From JBCBSS01 sp039819065 (GTDB lineage Bacteria > Bacteroidota > Bacteroidia > Cytophagales > Cyclobacteriaceae): 64,000 nt of DNA. The stretch is taken from positions 80,730 to 144,729 of the forward strand of contig JBCBSS010000002.1 of assembly GCA_039819065.1 (NCBI GenBank), in the 5' to 3' direction. The notes under the pieces were generated by a model that worked only from the letters and a program-made list of their open reading frames with translations, was not told the origin of the DNA and ran no database searches. The first letter of the stretch is position 1. The number at the start of each line of letters is the position of its first letter. Both the position numbers and the translations under genes were made by a program. Shown in pieces: positions 23,101 through 29,968 of this stretch.

Positions 23101-25293
23101 TTGTCCGTTATCGCCTTCTATGGTAAGTACATCTCCATCGGCAAAATTGCCAGCGGTGATGGTTATTCCTAAAGCAGCTCCGGTACCGGCCGCTGTAAAG
23201 CCGCTACCTACACCGTTTACTAAGATTTCGTAGGTCACTCCTACCTCAGACCCATCTAAGTTTAAGGTAAGATCATCTACGGTACATATAATTTGAGGGT
23301 CAACCGTAGTGATATTCTGAACCACAGGATCATTGAAGTCAACAGTTACACTGTTGTTCATAATTACCTGGCATTGCCCATTGTCGCCTTCGATGGTCAG
23401 TATATCACCATCTCCAAAATTACCGGCGGTAATGGTTAAACTAATCGCAGCACCAGTTCCTGCAGCAGTTACGCCACTTCCAGTACCATTAACTAATACT
23501 TCATACGTCACACCGATTTCAGAACCATCAAGGTCTAAAGTGATATCATCGTCGCTACATACGACCTGGGGGCTTGCGGTTGTAACATTGAATATAACCG
23601 GGTCATTGAGATTAACAGTAACACTGCCATTCATTGGTACGACGCAACTTGCAGTACCGCTTGTTCCTTGAACGGTCAACACATCTCCATCAGCAAAATT
23701 GCCAGCCGTAATGGTGATACTTAGTGCAGCACCGGTACCGGCTGCTGTAAAGCCACTAGCGCCACCATTAACCAATATTTCGTAAGTGACACCAACTTCG
23801 GAACCATCTAAATCGATCGTAACATCATCAATACTACAAACTATCTGAGGGCTTGCTGTTGTTATATTCTGGGCGATTGGGTCATCGATGTTTACCGTTA
23901 CGCTGCCATTCATTATAGTCTGACACTGACCATTATCACCCTCGATGGTCAATACATCCCCGTCTCCAAAACTTCCTGCCGTTATTGTGACACCCAAGGC
24001 AGCACCTGTACCGGCTGAAGTAAAACCACTTCCAACCCCATTTACTAATATCTCGTAAGTAACGCCTACTTCTGACCCGTCAATATTAATTGTAAGATCA
24101 TCTGTAGAACAGATGATTTGAGGATCAACTGTAGTTATGTTTTGTGCTATTGGATCGTTAAAGTCAACAGTTACACTGCCGTTCATTATGACCTGACATT
24201 GGCCGTTGTCGCCTTCTACAGTTAGAACGTCCCCATCTCCAAAATTACCAGCCGTGATAGTCAAACTTAATGCCGCTCCTGTACCAGCGGCTGTTACCCC
24301 GCTTCCAGTACTATTAACTAGTATTTCATAAGTAACACCAACTTCAGAGCCATCTAGGTCTATTGTAATATCATCAATGCTACAAACCACCTGCGGACTG
24401 GCAGTGGTTATATTTTGAATGATTGGGTCATTGAAATTGATGGTGACACTACCTGTCATCATCACTGGTGAACACAATCCAAGTGAACCTTCTACTGTCA
24501 GTACATCGCCATCAGCAAAGTTTCCGGCCGGAATAGTTATACTAATTGGGTTACCATCACCGGTTGTATTGAAACCGCTTGGCGTTCCATTCACATAGAT
24601 TTCATAAATGACACTATTTTCTGAACCACTTAAATCTATGGTTACATCGTCTATGCTACAGACTACTTGGGGATCAGCAGTAGTGATATTGAAAGCAACG
24701 AGTGGAGGATCATCAATGGTAAACATCGCCGTTTCCGAACAATTGGCATCATTGTCAGTAGCAACTAATGTGTAAGTACCACCTGCTAAACCGCTAATGT
24801 CTTCTGTGGTAGCCGTGAACCCACCAGGCCCAGTCCATGAATAACTATATGTAGTACCAGAGCCACCAGATACGGTCACATTTATTTCACCATCAGGAAC
24901 AACGCAGTCAGTATTGTCAATGGGATTTCCGGGATCGGCCGTGATAGCTATGGGAGTGAGTACGTCTATTATGGTAAAGTTCAACACTAAATTCCCTGTA
25001 GCATCTTGAACCACCACAATGTACGCGCCATCTGGCAAATTAGTCAAGCTAAATGGAACACCAACTGTTAATGGTTGACCCAAAATAGGTGTGAAAGTAG
25101 CAGGACCAAATACATTTAACAAAGCATCATTTGGCCCTATAGGAGTAGATGCAGTAACCAACACCTCAATCGATCCGTTATCTAAGGACAGACACTCGTT
25201 GCGTTGGTTTTGCAGGGAAACAGTGGGCTGTGCGGATACCTTAGCTAATACAAAAAACGAGATTATTAACAGGTAATACTTTAATAGTTTCAT
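11167..25293 (-). CDS. Giant SprB-like secreted repeat protein with type-B T9SS sorting domain
   Basis: About 4,708 residues from ATG at 25293 (a TTG at 25317 is less likely). Order seen: signal peptide (MKLLKYYLLIISFFVLAKVSAQ); an N-terminal SprB/PKD-like region to about residue 200; about 39 tandem units of about 91 residues (201-3771) of the form NITTxxPxxVCSxDDxTIxLDGSE...VTYEILVNG...NGxCxxxMNGSVTI; three fibronectin-III-like domains (about 3775-4060, YFYRVRAENACG); a polyglycine linker near 4067; several SprB-type repeats (GGFPPYEFSLDG); and a C-terminal type-B sorting domain from about 4625 (FIPTIFTPNGDDANETF...NRWGNVVFES...DGVYFYRLT). The family (for example SprB, the gliding adhesin of Flavobacterium johnsoniae) is exported by T9SS and anchored at the cell surface. 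Two Cys per unit suggest one disulfide per module. Adhesion or gliding is inferred. Confidence 0.93.
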   Translation of the reverse strand: MKLLKYYLLIISFFVLAKVSAQPTVSLQNQRNECLSLDNGSIEVLVTASTPIGPNDALLNVFGPATFTPILGQPLTVGVPFSLTNLPDGAYIVVVQDATGNLVLNFTIIDVLTPIAITADPGNPIDNTDCVVPDGEINVTVSGGSGTTYSYSWTGPGGFTATTEDISGLAGGTYTLVATDNDANCSETAMFTIDDPPLVAFNITTADPQVVCSIDDVTIDLSGSENSVIYEIYVNGTPSGFNTTGDGNPISITIPAGNFADGDVLTVEGSLGLCSPVMMTGSVTINFNDPIIQNITTASPQVVCSIDDITIDLDGSEVGVTYEILVNSTGSGVTAAGTGAALSLTITAGNFGDGDVLTVEGDNGQCQVIMNGSVTVDFNDPIAQNITTVDPQIICSTDDLTINIDGSEVGVTYEILVNGVGSGFTSAGTGAALGVTITAGSFGDGDVLTIEGDNGQCQTIMNGSVTVNIDDPIAQNITTASPQIVCSIDDVTIDLDGSEVGVTYEILVNGGASGFTAAGTGAALSITITAGNFADGDVLTVQGTSGTASCVVPMNGSVTVNLNDPVIFNVTTASPQVVCSDDDITLDLDGSEIGVTYEVLVNGTGSGVTAAGTGAAISLTITAGNFGDGDILTIEGDNGQCQVIMNNSVTVDFNDPVVQNITTVDPQIICTVDDLTLNLDGSEVGVTYEILVNGVGSGFTAAGTGAALGITITAGNFADGDVLTIEGDNGQCQTLMNGSVTINFDDPVVQNITTADPQVVCSIDDVTLDLDGSEVGVTYEIFVNGGASGFTAAGTGAALSITITAGSFGDGDILTIQATSGTASCTVLMNGSVTVNLNDPTIFNVTTANPQVVCSTDDLTINIDGSQVGVTYEVLVNGGASGFTAAGTGAALGVTITAGSFGDGDVLTVEADNGQCQTIMNGSVTISIDDPNIFNITTADPLVICSVDDATLNLDGSEAGVTYEILINGVGSGVTTVGTGAPIGLTLSSGTFTGGDVLTIQATSATASCDVLMNGSVTININDPSVQNITTVSPQVVCSIDDITVNLDGSEIGVTYEILVNGGASGFTTAGNGGAINIVITAGNFADGDVLTVEAGNGQCTILMNGSVTVDINDPIIQNITTVDPLLVCSVDDATIDLDGSEVGVTYEILVNGAASGFTTAGTGAAVSITITAGNFADGDVLTVEADNGQCQTIMNGSVTINFNDPAIQNITTADPLLVCSVDDVTIDLDGSEVGVTYEILVNGTGSGFTTAGTGAAVSITITSGNFADGDVLTVEADNGQCQTLMNGSVTVNFDDPAIQNITTASPLLVCSVDDVTIDLDGSEAGVTYEILVNGAASGATAAGTGAALSITITAGNFADGDVLTVQATSGTASCIVLMNGSVTVNFNDPIIQNITNVSPLLTCSTDDVTITLDGSEVGVTYEILVNGAASGATAAGTGAGIGITITSGSFAAGDVLTVEADNGQCQVLMNGSVTINFDDPVVQNVTTASPQLVCSVDDLAITLDNSEVGVTYEILVNGTPSGFTSAGTGGALAILITAGNFADGDVLTVQGTSGGASCTVLMNGSVTVNFNDPAIQNITTVSPQVVCSIDDVTIDLDGSEAGVTYEILVNGALSGFTGVGTGAGISIAITAGNFGDADILTVQADNGQCQTIMNGSVTIDLNDPTIFNITTPDPLVTCVADDVTINLDGSEVGVTYEILVNGAGSGFTAAGTGAAIGITITAGSFADGDVLTVEADNGQCQSTMNGSVTISFEDPAIQNLTTADPQVVCSIDDITLDLDGSEAGVTYEVLVNGTPSGFTAAGTGAALSVTITAGNFGDGDVLTIQATSGSASCTAIMNGSVTVNINDPAIQNITTASPLLVCSVDDVTIDLDGSEAGVTYEILVNGAGSGFTTAGTGAAISITITAGNFAAGDVLTVEADNGQCQTIMNGSVTVNINDPSIFNITTVDPLVVCSVDDATIVLDGSDAGVTYEILVNGAGSGFTAVGTGGAIGITITAGSFTDGDVLTIEANNGQCTATMNGSVTINFNDPAIFNITTPDPQVVCSVDDVTIDIDGSEVGVTYEILVNGALSGFTTAGTGAGISVTITAGNFTDGDVLTIQADNGQCVSFMNGSVTIDFNDPAIQNITTADPLLVCSVDDVTIDLDGSELATTYEILVNGAASGFTTAGTGAAISITITAGNFADGDVLTVEADNGQCQTIMNGSVTVNFDDPAIQNITTADPQVVCSVDDVTIDLDGSEVGVTYEILVNGAASGFTAAGTGAPLGITITAGNFTDGDVLTVQGTSTAASCVVAMNGSVTINFNDPAIQNITTADPLIVCSVDDVTIDLDGSEVGVTYEILVNGAGSGFTTAGTGAAIGITITAGNFVAGDILTVQADNGQCQTIMNGSVTINFNDPIVRTITTPDPLLVCTGDDAVITLDDSSIGDTYEILVNGVPSGFTAAGTGSALNITITTGNFADGDVLTVQADNGQCTILMNGSVTININDPAIFNVTTADPQIVCSVDDVTLDIDGSEVGVTYEILVNGAPSGFTAAGTGAALSITITAGSIADGDILTVEADNGQCTALMNGSVTINLDDPTVQNITTADPQIVCSIDDVTLDLDGSEIGVTYEILVNGAASGFTAAGTGAALSITITAGNFADGDVLTIQGTSGTASCTVLMNGSVTIDLNDPAIFNITTADPQTVCSIDDVTIDIDGSEAGVTYEILVNGAASGFTTAGTGAALGVTITAGNFADGDVLTVQADNGQCQTIMSGSVTININDPNIFNITTADPLVVCSVDDVTVVLDGSDAGVTYEVLVNGAASGFTAVGTGGALGVTITAGNFTDGDVLTIQANNGQCTAIMNGSVTINFNDPAIFNITTPDPQVVCSVDDVTIDLDGSEAGVTYEILVNGALSGFTTAGTGAGISITITAGNFTDGDVLTVQADNGQCVSFMNGSVTINFNDPAIFNITTADPQVVCSVDDVTIDLDGSEAGVTYEILVNGAASGFTTAGTGAALSVTITAGNFADGDVLTVQADNGQCQTIMNGSVTINLDDPAVQNITTADPLVICSTDDAIIDLDGSENGVTYEILVNGNPSGFTAAGTGAPLSITITAGDFADGDVLTVQATSATASCTVLMNGSVTIDFNDPAIFNITTTDPLVVCSTDDVTIDLDGSEVGVTYEILVNGAQSGFTNAGTGAAIGVAITAGSFADGDVLTVQADNGQCTILMNGSVTIDFNDPAVQNITTADPLAVCPGDDVIIDLDGSEVDVTYEILLNGAPSGITLAGTGAPLTFTIPDGSYNNFDVVTITGTSLINCVTTMNGSVTISINTLPAVQNITTTSPLNVCISDDVIISLGDSEGGVTYEILVNGNPSGFTATGTGSALDITLPAGNFADTDILTVESTNPAGCTALMNGGVLIDLNPAPAIQNITTATPAVLCSTDDLDVILDGSEGGITYELVINGVGTGTTQAGTGTPISFTLTAGTFVDGDVITITGDNGICVVPMNGFVVVDFEDPAVQNITTPDPAVVCSTDDLVIDLDGSQTGVNYEVFINGAASGVIVAGTDAAISFTLLNGTFADGDVITIQGVSAGLGCITMMNGSLTVNFATPPAVQNITTASPQTICFSEGLNIDLDGSEVGVTYEILINGAPSGITEAGTGAALTIAVPGSTFADGDVVTVRGFIGLGCLTNMNGSVTINVNTDPIIQNITTPAILSICNTDDAIIDLDGSEVGVNYEVLINGTPSGVIEAGTGGPLNFTVANGTFADGDVLTVQADNGTCTVLMNGSVTISAATAAPAPPVALDPIVIDCDNFDAIWNASAGATNYFIDVAEDAGFTIPVITNVAVGNDTTFNVSGLNIGTQYFYRVRAENACGLSADSNVISVTTINGIPAAPNAIAATDVECTSFTANWEAVAGGINYFIDVAEDAAFTIPVAGFTNLDVMGNTSVSVTGLTLGTDYFYRVRAANACGTSGDSNVIQVTTINGVPAAPVLTSLTAVCTNAVATWNAVAAATTYRIDVATDAGFVNIIPGFNNLDVGNVTTFNVTGLSNATTYFVRVRAENSCGVGADSNALSATTLPSTDPTCGGGGGGDDCFAFTVTQTSLIRPTCDDQDNGEITFEATSTAGGNLIFTLTDSAGFNQSQVAPSGSSFTFTNLSPADYTYIVEDQLGNICPLDFTIDLETIVEATADSFVDATCFDEPEGEATITIVSGGFPPYEFSLDGVNYQILPSDGIIRNLPPSPVPYNILIRDDASDVCPEAVQVTINNANPQIDATFSTTEASCDSNDGSITISNPTGGAGSPYMFSLDGGTPTSDLTFSNVTGGPHIVTITDNISCPRDFNVTVPFPGLVNFVAVGNDPDCSVNQANNGSIDVFFTDNGFFQVTLSLAGSTEPIETRGVNSNLTPSTTFDTLSRGNYTVTVELEGVSCPTTQSVSLSGGPFALNFDTEVICIDNRQAVQLSNITGEELAGDVFADIFRFRSDGGSGTSTFVTTVNLGQIFNGDQRVIDNEPFLDIPRQEYRVILRQQQSECPNEIESEPQGFFIRDFLNARVLETTQSLPDQPTGTMTVGVFSGGAPPYQIRIDLDSPAVAGQSFTTDFEEVTLNSNLDFETIYEGIPAGRYNVEVIDSVGCIISIIGRVELDTDIFIPTIFTPNGDDANETFFIRNLPPNGAQVIVTNRWGNVVFESNDYQNDWNAPDVSDGVYFYRLTVGDQTFTGWVEVLRGFSP
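13981..24693 (-). repeat. Tandem array of about 39 coding repeats, each about 275 bp
   Basis: Counted by eye from the translation: 39 copies of a roughly 91-residue module, from FNITTADPQVVCS to the last MNGSVTIS. Protein similarity is high while codons vary freely between copies, so most units are not recent DNA copies. Nine units (4, 7, 9, 13, 15, 18, 23, 27 and 32) carry a longer TSGTASC-type turn in place of DNGQC. Units 18-23 resemble units 27-32 in order, pointing to a nine-unit block duplication of about 2.46 kb. The last six units diverge more. A short-read assembly could miscount the array. Confidence 0.9.
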
Positions 25294-25317
25294 ACTTAAC
25301 GTTGCTACTTCTCCCAA

Positions 25318-25650
25318 TTATTTAACTGTGTAACTAACTGTCTTCAAACACCCATTTGTATCTCGTACAACAACCAAGTATTCACCAGCTTTTAGGTTTA
25401 GTTGATCTTTCTTTTGTGGTTTTTCTATTTTAACTCTAGCCCCTTCTCCAAACCAATGGAATTGATAAGGTTCTTGACCACCTTTTACAGTAAGTGATAT
25501 CGAGCCAGCAGGATTTTCTTGAGTAGTGTGTTCGATTTCGGCTTCAACTTTTAACTCTTCGCAACTATATGCGCTCTGAGATGGGGGATTAATGAAACCG
25601 AAAAAAATATAAGAAATCGCAATAATGTATAAGGACGCGTATTTATTCAT
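25318..25650 (-). CDS. Small secreted protein with one SprB-like repeat
   Basis: 110 residues from ATG at 25650. A hydrophobic N-terminus (YIIAISYIFFGFI) looks like a signal peptide or anchor. The rest resembles a single SprB repeat: SISLTVKGGQEPYQFHWFGEG followed by LKAGEYLVVVRDTNGCLKT, with two Cys. The stop is 24 bp upstream of the giant repeat-protein ATG on the same strand, so the pair is probably one operon. It could be a partner or chaperone of the giant protein, or a free module; nothing in the sequence decides this. No T9SS sorting domain is present. Confidence 0.75.
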   Translation of the reverse strand: MNKYASLYIIAISYIFFGFINPPSQSAYSCEELKVEAEIEHTTQENPAGSISLTVKGGQEPYQFHWFGEGARVKIEKPQKKDQLNLKAGEYLVVVRDTNGCLKTVSYTVK

Positions 25651-25851
25651 CAATGACTTCTTTGTTGGAAAATGATCCAGTATTTATATCACAATCGAAT
25701 TGATTGTAACCTAAAACGGCCGAAATCGGACTTTTTTGCTCGTAAATATGTAGTTAATTTTTATTTAATCAAACGATTTAACCGCTTAAAAGGGGATTTT
25801 TAGTATTCAGGAAGGGAATAATGCACTTAATCTAGTATTTATAAGGCATTT

Positions 25852-26367
25852 TCAATATTTGCGATTGAGTATTTCGCTTAAAATAATAGCATTTCGCGCT
25901 CCTTGGGCATTTCTGAGCATTTCTACTATATTGTTGCGTTCTTCAGTATGTTCTTCGTAAACTTCAAATTTCTTAAACTTTGGTCTGCCTTTTTTCCCTA
26001 CGTTAGCTGTTGGTTCTTTTTTCTGTTTAAGAGTTTGGGCACTTCGAATCGACCTTTGATATACATCTTCTATTTCATCGTCGTCGATATCGGGTTCATA
26101 AGTAGCTGTTCTTTCGTATGAAGGTGATCTGCTGGTAGTCGGGCGAGGCGCTGGCTCATCAATTTCCCTTTCTTCTTCTACCTTTTCTCCTGTGAATTCC
26201 CTAAGCAGATCTTCAAAAGTTACAGGCTTTTGAGTTCTACGCTGTTTAGGCGGTGCTGAAGAGCCACCACCGTTGTTAGGAGGCGCGGGGTTTTGCTTTT
26301 TCTTACCTAAAGTTCTGCTGATAAGCGCTATAACAGCAATAATTACGTAGATTATTATTTCCTCCAT
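25852..26367 (-). CDS. Single-pass membrane protein of unknown function
   Basis: A 171-residue protein with one N-terminal transmembrane segment (EEIIIYVIIAVIALISRTLG, residues 2-21). After it come a Pro/Gly/Lys/Arg-rich stretch (KKKQNPAPPNNGGGSSAPPK), a conserved-looking TFEDLLREFTGEK, a highly charged low-complexity middle and a C-terminal helix pair (VEMLRNAQGARNAIILSEILNRKY). The C-terminal motif suggests a defined interaction helix. It lies divergent from smc, 64 bp away. I do not recognise a function; similar proteins occur next to smc in other Cytophagales as far as I recall. Confidence 0.75.
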   Translation of the reverse strand: MEEIIIYVIIAVIALISRTLGKKKQNPAPPNNGGGSSAPPKQRRTQKPVTFEDLLREFTGEKVEEEREIDEPAPRPTTSRSPSYERTATYEPDIDDDEIEDVYQRSIRSAQTLKQKKEPTANVGKKGRPKFKKFEVYEEHTEERNNIVEMLRNAQGARNAIILSEILNRKY

Positions 26368-26395
26368 GTGAAATCAAATTTAAGACAAATAATTA

Positions 26396-26403
26396 TAACT
26401 TTG
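26396..26403 (+). promoter_or_regulatory. Putative -7 box (TAACTTTG) for smc
   Basis: TAnnTTTG match 28 bp upstream of the smc ATG; no convincing TTTG element at the usual spacing. Confidence 0.4.
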
Positions 26404-26431
26404 ACTCCTTTTTCAATTCTAAAACCTAAGT

Positions 26432-29400
26432 ATGCAACTCACCAGGCTGGAAATAAAGGGTTTCAAAAGTTTCGGAGATAAGGTTGTTATTAATTTCGAC
26501 AAGGGTATTACTGGCATTGTTGGCCCCAATGGGTGCGGCAAATCCAATGTTGTAGATGCCATTAGATGGGTACTGGGAGAGCAAAAGACAAAGGCTCTCC
26601 GTTCTGACAAAATGGACAACGTCATTTTTAATGGCACCAAGAATAGAAAACCAACACAGCTAGCTGAGGTCTCACTCACTTTTGACAATACCAAGAATTT
26701 ACTGCCAACTGAATATTCTCAGGTCACACTGACTAGAAGGTATTATCGATCAGGGGATAGCGAGTACGAGCTAAACGGTGTTCCCTGTAGATTGAAGGAT
26801 ATTACCAACCTCTTCCTGGACACGGGTATCGCTTCTAACAGCTATGCCATCATTGAATTGAAGATGGTGGATGATATTCTAAATGATAAAGATAACTCCA
26901 GAAGGGCTTTATTTGAAGAGGCCGCAGGCATATCAAAATTTAAAAAGAGAAAGAAAGAGACATTAAAAAAACTCCATGATACTGACGCCGATTTAGAACG
27001 TGTAGAAGACTTATTGTTCGAGATTGAGAAAAACCTCAAGTCTTTAGAAAGGCAAGCGAAGCAAACTGAACGGTATTATAAACTTAAAGAGGAGTACAAG
27101 GCTTACAGCATTCAGTTGGCCAAAGTGAGTTTGGCCAAGTACACCGCCTCTTTAGAGGATATCAATAAAAAGGTTGAGGCCGAAAATGACAAGAAAACCA
27201 GCCTTAACAAACAAATCTCTGAAAAGGACGCCTTCATAGAGAAAGCGAAGGCAGAGTTGATAGAGAAAGAAAAGAACCTCAGCTCACGACAAAAAAACCT
27301 CAATGAGCATGTCAATAAGATAAGACAATACGAAAGCGAGAAGAAGGTCAAGAATGAACGGCTTCGATACTTAAATGATAAGGCGGACAATCTGAAAGAG
27401 CAGATAGAGCAGGATAAGAAGAGTAATGAGCGAGCGAAGTTCGCTATACAAAGCCTCACACAGGAAAGCGAATCGGCCAATAAGATCATGCTTGAGCTAG
27501 AGCAGAAAGTTCAGGGGCTCAAAACTGATTATGAAGATCAAAAGCAAAAGACGGCAGGCCTTAAAGAAAAAGTTGTAGTACTCAAACAATTACAAAGACA
27601 AAAGCGTGAGGCTGTATTTCAACTGAACAAATCAGTGGAGATTAAAGAGATTCAACTCTCTTCTCTGAAGCAAGAACTGGAAAAAACCGCATCAGATAGT
27701 TCTGAACAGAGTGCGAGTCTGGTAGAATTTGAACAGAAGGTCAAAGTCCTTAAAGAAAGCTTAGATAGCAAGAATAAAACCCTTGAGAAACTCAAAAATG
27801 AGGATACCCAACTCCAAAATCGTATTGAGTCTGTTGAGAATACCATTGAGGTGATCAAGGAAGAATATGCCCAGATCAACCGCAAGCTAGACGCTCGTCA
27901 AAATGAATACGACCTGACTAAATCTTTGGTCGATAATCTCGAAGGTTTTCCTGAAGCCATCAAGTTCTTAAAGAAAGAGGCCAAATGGAAAAAGAATGCC
28001 CCTTTGCTATCCGATATTCTATCATGTAGCGACGACTATAGGGTAGCTATTGAAAACTACCTGGGACCATACCTTAATTACTATATAGTAGATAATGAAG
28101 AGGATGCTTACGAAGCGGTTCATATTCTAGGAGATGCAGCCAAAGGTAAAGCCAACTTCTTTATACTTCAGGCATTTGAAAAATTCACACCCTCCACCAG
28201 TAACCTATATAATAATGCTTTCCCCGCCACGGAGGTAATGGAGTATGATGACAAGTACAGGCGGCTGATAGGTTTTGTATTGGACAACGTTTATATCGTC
28301 GAAGGTGATATTAAAAGTATACCAGTCGATGATGACAATATCTTTATTACTAAGAATGGCACTTTGACCAAAAGAAAGTTCAGCATTTCTGGTGGTTCAG
28401 TAGGCCTTTTCGAGGGAAAGAAAATTGGTAGGGCTAAAAACCTCCAAAAACTGGAAAAGGAAATTGCCAGTTTGAATAAAAAGCTGAATAACATTAATCA
28501 AAGTGTCACCGAGAAGCAGGAGGAGTTGGAATCCTTAAAAGCCAAGGTGAAACAAGAAGAGATTGATGTACTTCAAAATGAGATTAATGAGATTAACGAG
28601 GAATATATATCTACTAAAACCAAACTTGAACAGCTAGGAGAGTTATTAAACAACGTCGACCTCAAGAAGGAGGATATGCTGGTCAAGATCGAGCAGTTTA
28701 CTGAAGATATAGAAAGAGACAAGCCAAAAGCCCAGGAGGAGCAGGTTGAGCTTGACGAACAAGAGGAAAAACTCAATGCCTTTGAAGAAGAGTTAACATC
28801 TAATACGGAAATACTCAATCAAAAATCTGCCGCTTACAATGAGCAGAATATATTCTACCACCAACAGGAAAACCGGGTAGAAAGCCTGGAAAAGGAACTG
28901 GAATACAAACAGGACTCGCTAAACAGCAGTCGCCAGCGCATCGAAAAGAATCAGGAAGAACTCAAAAACAACAGCTCAGAAATCAAACAACTACTGGAAA
29001 AGGTTGAAAGCAATGATGACGACCTGATCAAAATGTATAGTGAGAAGGAGGTGATGGATGATGAGTTGAATGAAAGTGAGAAATCTTACTATGCAGCCAG
29101 AGGTGACATAGAGAATGCAGAAAAAGAATCCAGGTCCATTCAGAATGCCAGAGAGTCGGTCGATACCGTCATTATGGAGTTACAGAATCGACTGAATGAA
29201 GTAAAGCTGGAATTGAGCGCAGTAAAAGAACGCGCCTCGGTAGAATTCAACATTACGGTTGACGAATTGGAGCAAGCAGAGCCTGATGAGGCGGTAGCAT
29301 CACTTTCGGAGATTGAATTGCGTTCTAAAGTAAATCAGACACGCGATAAGATAGACCGTATGGGGCCTATCAACCCTATGGCCATGGAGGCCTATGGAGA

Positions 29401-29965
29401 GATTAAAGAGCGTTTTGATTTCATCACCACTCAGAAAGAAGATCTAATTAAGGCCAAGGAATCATTGCTTACCACAATTGGTGAAATAGATACGGTAGCT
29501 CGTGAAACCTTCCTGGAAGCTTATGATAAGATCAAAGAGAATTTCATTAAGGTTTTCAGGTCGCTGTTTACTGATGAAGATGATTGCGACCTAAAGCTGA
29601 TCGATCCGGAAAAGCCTTTGGAGTCAGGCATTGACATCATTGCTAAGCCCAAGGGCAAACGCCCATTGACGATAAACCAATTGTCAGGTGGAGAGAAGAC
29701 GCTAACAGCGACCTCACTATTGTTTGCTATTTATCTGCTAAAACCGGCACCATTCTGTATTTTCGACGAAGTGGATGCTCCCCTAGACGATGCTAATATC
29801 GACAAGTTCAACAATATCATTAAGACATTTTCAGAGGATTCCCAGTTCATCATTGTAACTCATAATAAACGTACCATGGCTAGCACAGACGTGATTTATG
29901 GTATCACGATGATAGAACAAGGAGTATCTAGGGTTGTGCCTGTGGATCTAAGAGAACTGGCCTAG
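26432..29965 (+). CDS. smc: Chromosome segregation protein SMC
   Basis: A 1,177-residue full-length SMC. The N-terminal ATPase half has Walker A GPNGCGKSN (about residues 32-40) and GFKSFGDK. Two long coiled coils (about 165-500 and 680-1010) flank a hinge at about 510-670. The C-terminal half has the ABC signature LSGGEKTLTA and Walker B CIFDEVDAPLDDAN followed by a D-loop and THNKRTM. It forms a dimer that, with ScpA/ScpB, extrudes DNA loops and organises the chromosome; scpA and scpB are not in this window. It is monocistronic by appearance: the next gene is convergent and only 3 bp away. Confidence 0.98.
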   Translation: MQLTRLEIKGFKSFGDKVVINFDKGITGIVGPNGCGKSNVVDAIRWVLGEQKTKALRSDKMDNVIFNGTKNRKPTQLAEVSLTFDNTKNLLPTEYSQVTLTRRYYRSGDSEYELNGVPCRLKDITNLFLDTGIASNSYAIIELKMVDDILNDKDNSRRALFEEAAGISKFKKRKKETLKKLHDTDADLERVEDLLFEIEKNLKSLERQAKQTERYYKLKEEYKAYSIQLAKVSLAKYTASLEDINKKVEAENDKKTSLNKQISEKDAFIEKAKAELIEKEKNLSSRQKNLNEHVNKIRQYESEKKVKNERLRYLNDKADNLKEQIEQDKKSNERAKFAIQSLTQESESANKIMLELEQKVQGLKTDYEDQKQKTAGLKEKVVVLKQLQRQKREAVFQLNKSVEIKEIQLSSLKQELEKTASDSSEQSASLVEFEQKVKVLKESLDSKNKTLEKLKNEDTQLQNRIESVENTIEVIKEEYAQINRKLDARQNEYDLTKSLVDNLEGFPEAIKFLKKEAKWKKNAPLLSDILSCSDDYRVAIENYLGPYLNYYIVDNEEDAYEAVHILGDAAKGKANFFILQAFEKFTPSTSNLYNNAFPATEVMEYDDKYRRLIGFVLDNVYIVEGDIKSIPVDDDNIFITKNGTLTKRKFSISGGSVGLFEGKKIGRAKNLQKLEKEIASLNKKLNNINQSVTEKQEELESLKAKVKQEEIDVLQNEINEINEEYISTKTKLEQLGELLNNVDLKKEDMLVKIEQFTEDIERDKPKAQEEQVELDEQEEKLNAFEEELTSNTEILNQKSAAYNEQNIFYHQQENRVESLEKELEYKQDSLNSSRQRIEKNQEELKNNSSEIKQLLEKVESNDDDLIKMYSEKEVMDDELNESEKSYYAARGDIENAEKESRSIQNARESVDTVIMELQNRLNEVKLELSAVKERASVEFNITVDELEQAEPDEAVASLSEIELRSKVNQTRDKIDRMGPINPMAMEAYGEIKERFDFITTQKEDLIKAKESLLTTIGEIDTVARETFLEAYDKIKENFIKVFRSLFTDEDDCDLKLIDPEKPLESGIDIIAKPKGKRPLTINQLSGGEKTLTATSLLFAIYLLKPAPFCIFDEVDAPLDDANIDKFNNIIKTFSEDSQFIIVTHNKRTMASTDVIYGITMIEQGVSRVVPVDLRELA

Positions 29966-29968
29966 TAA

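Noticed and set aside
13417..25276. Many plus-strand ORFs of 60-160 codons opposite the giant repeat gene, several resembling each other
   Set aside because: They recur once per repeat unit because the coding strand repeats; the translations are low-complexity shadows and the minus strand carries the signal peptide, domains and terminator.
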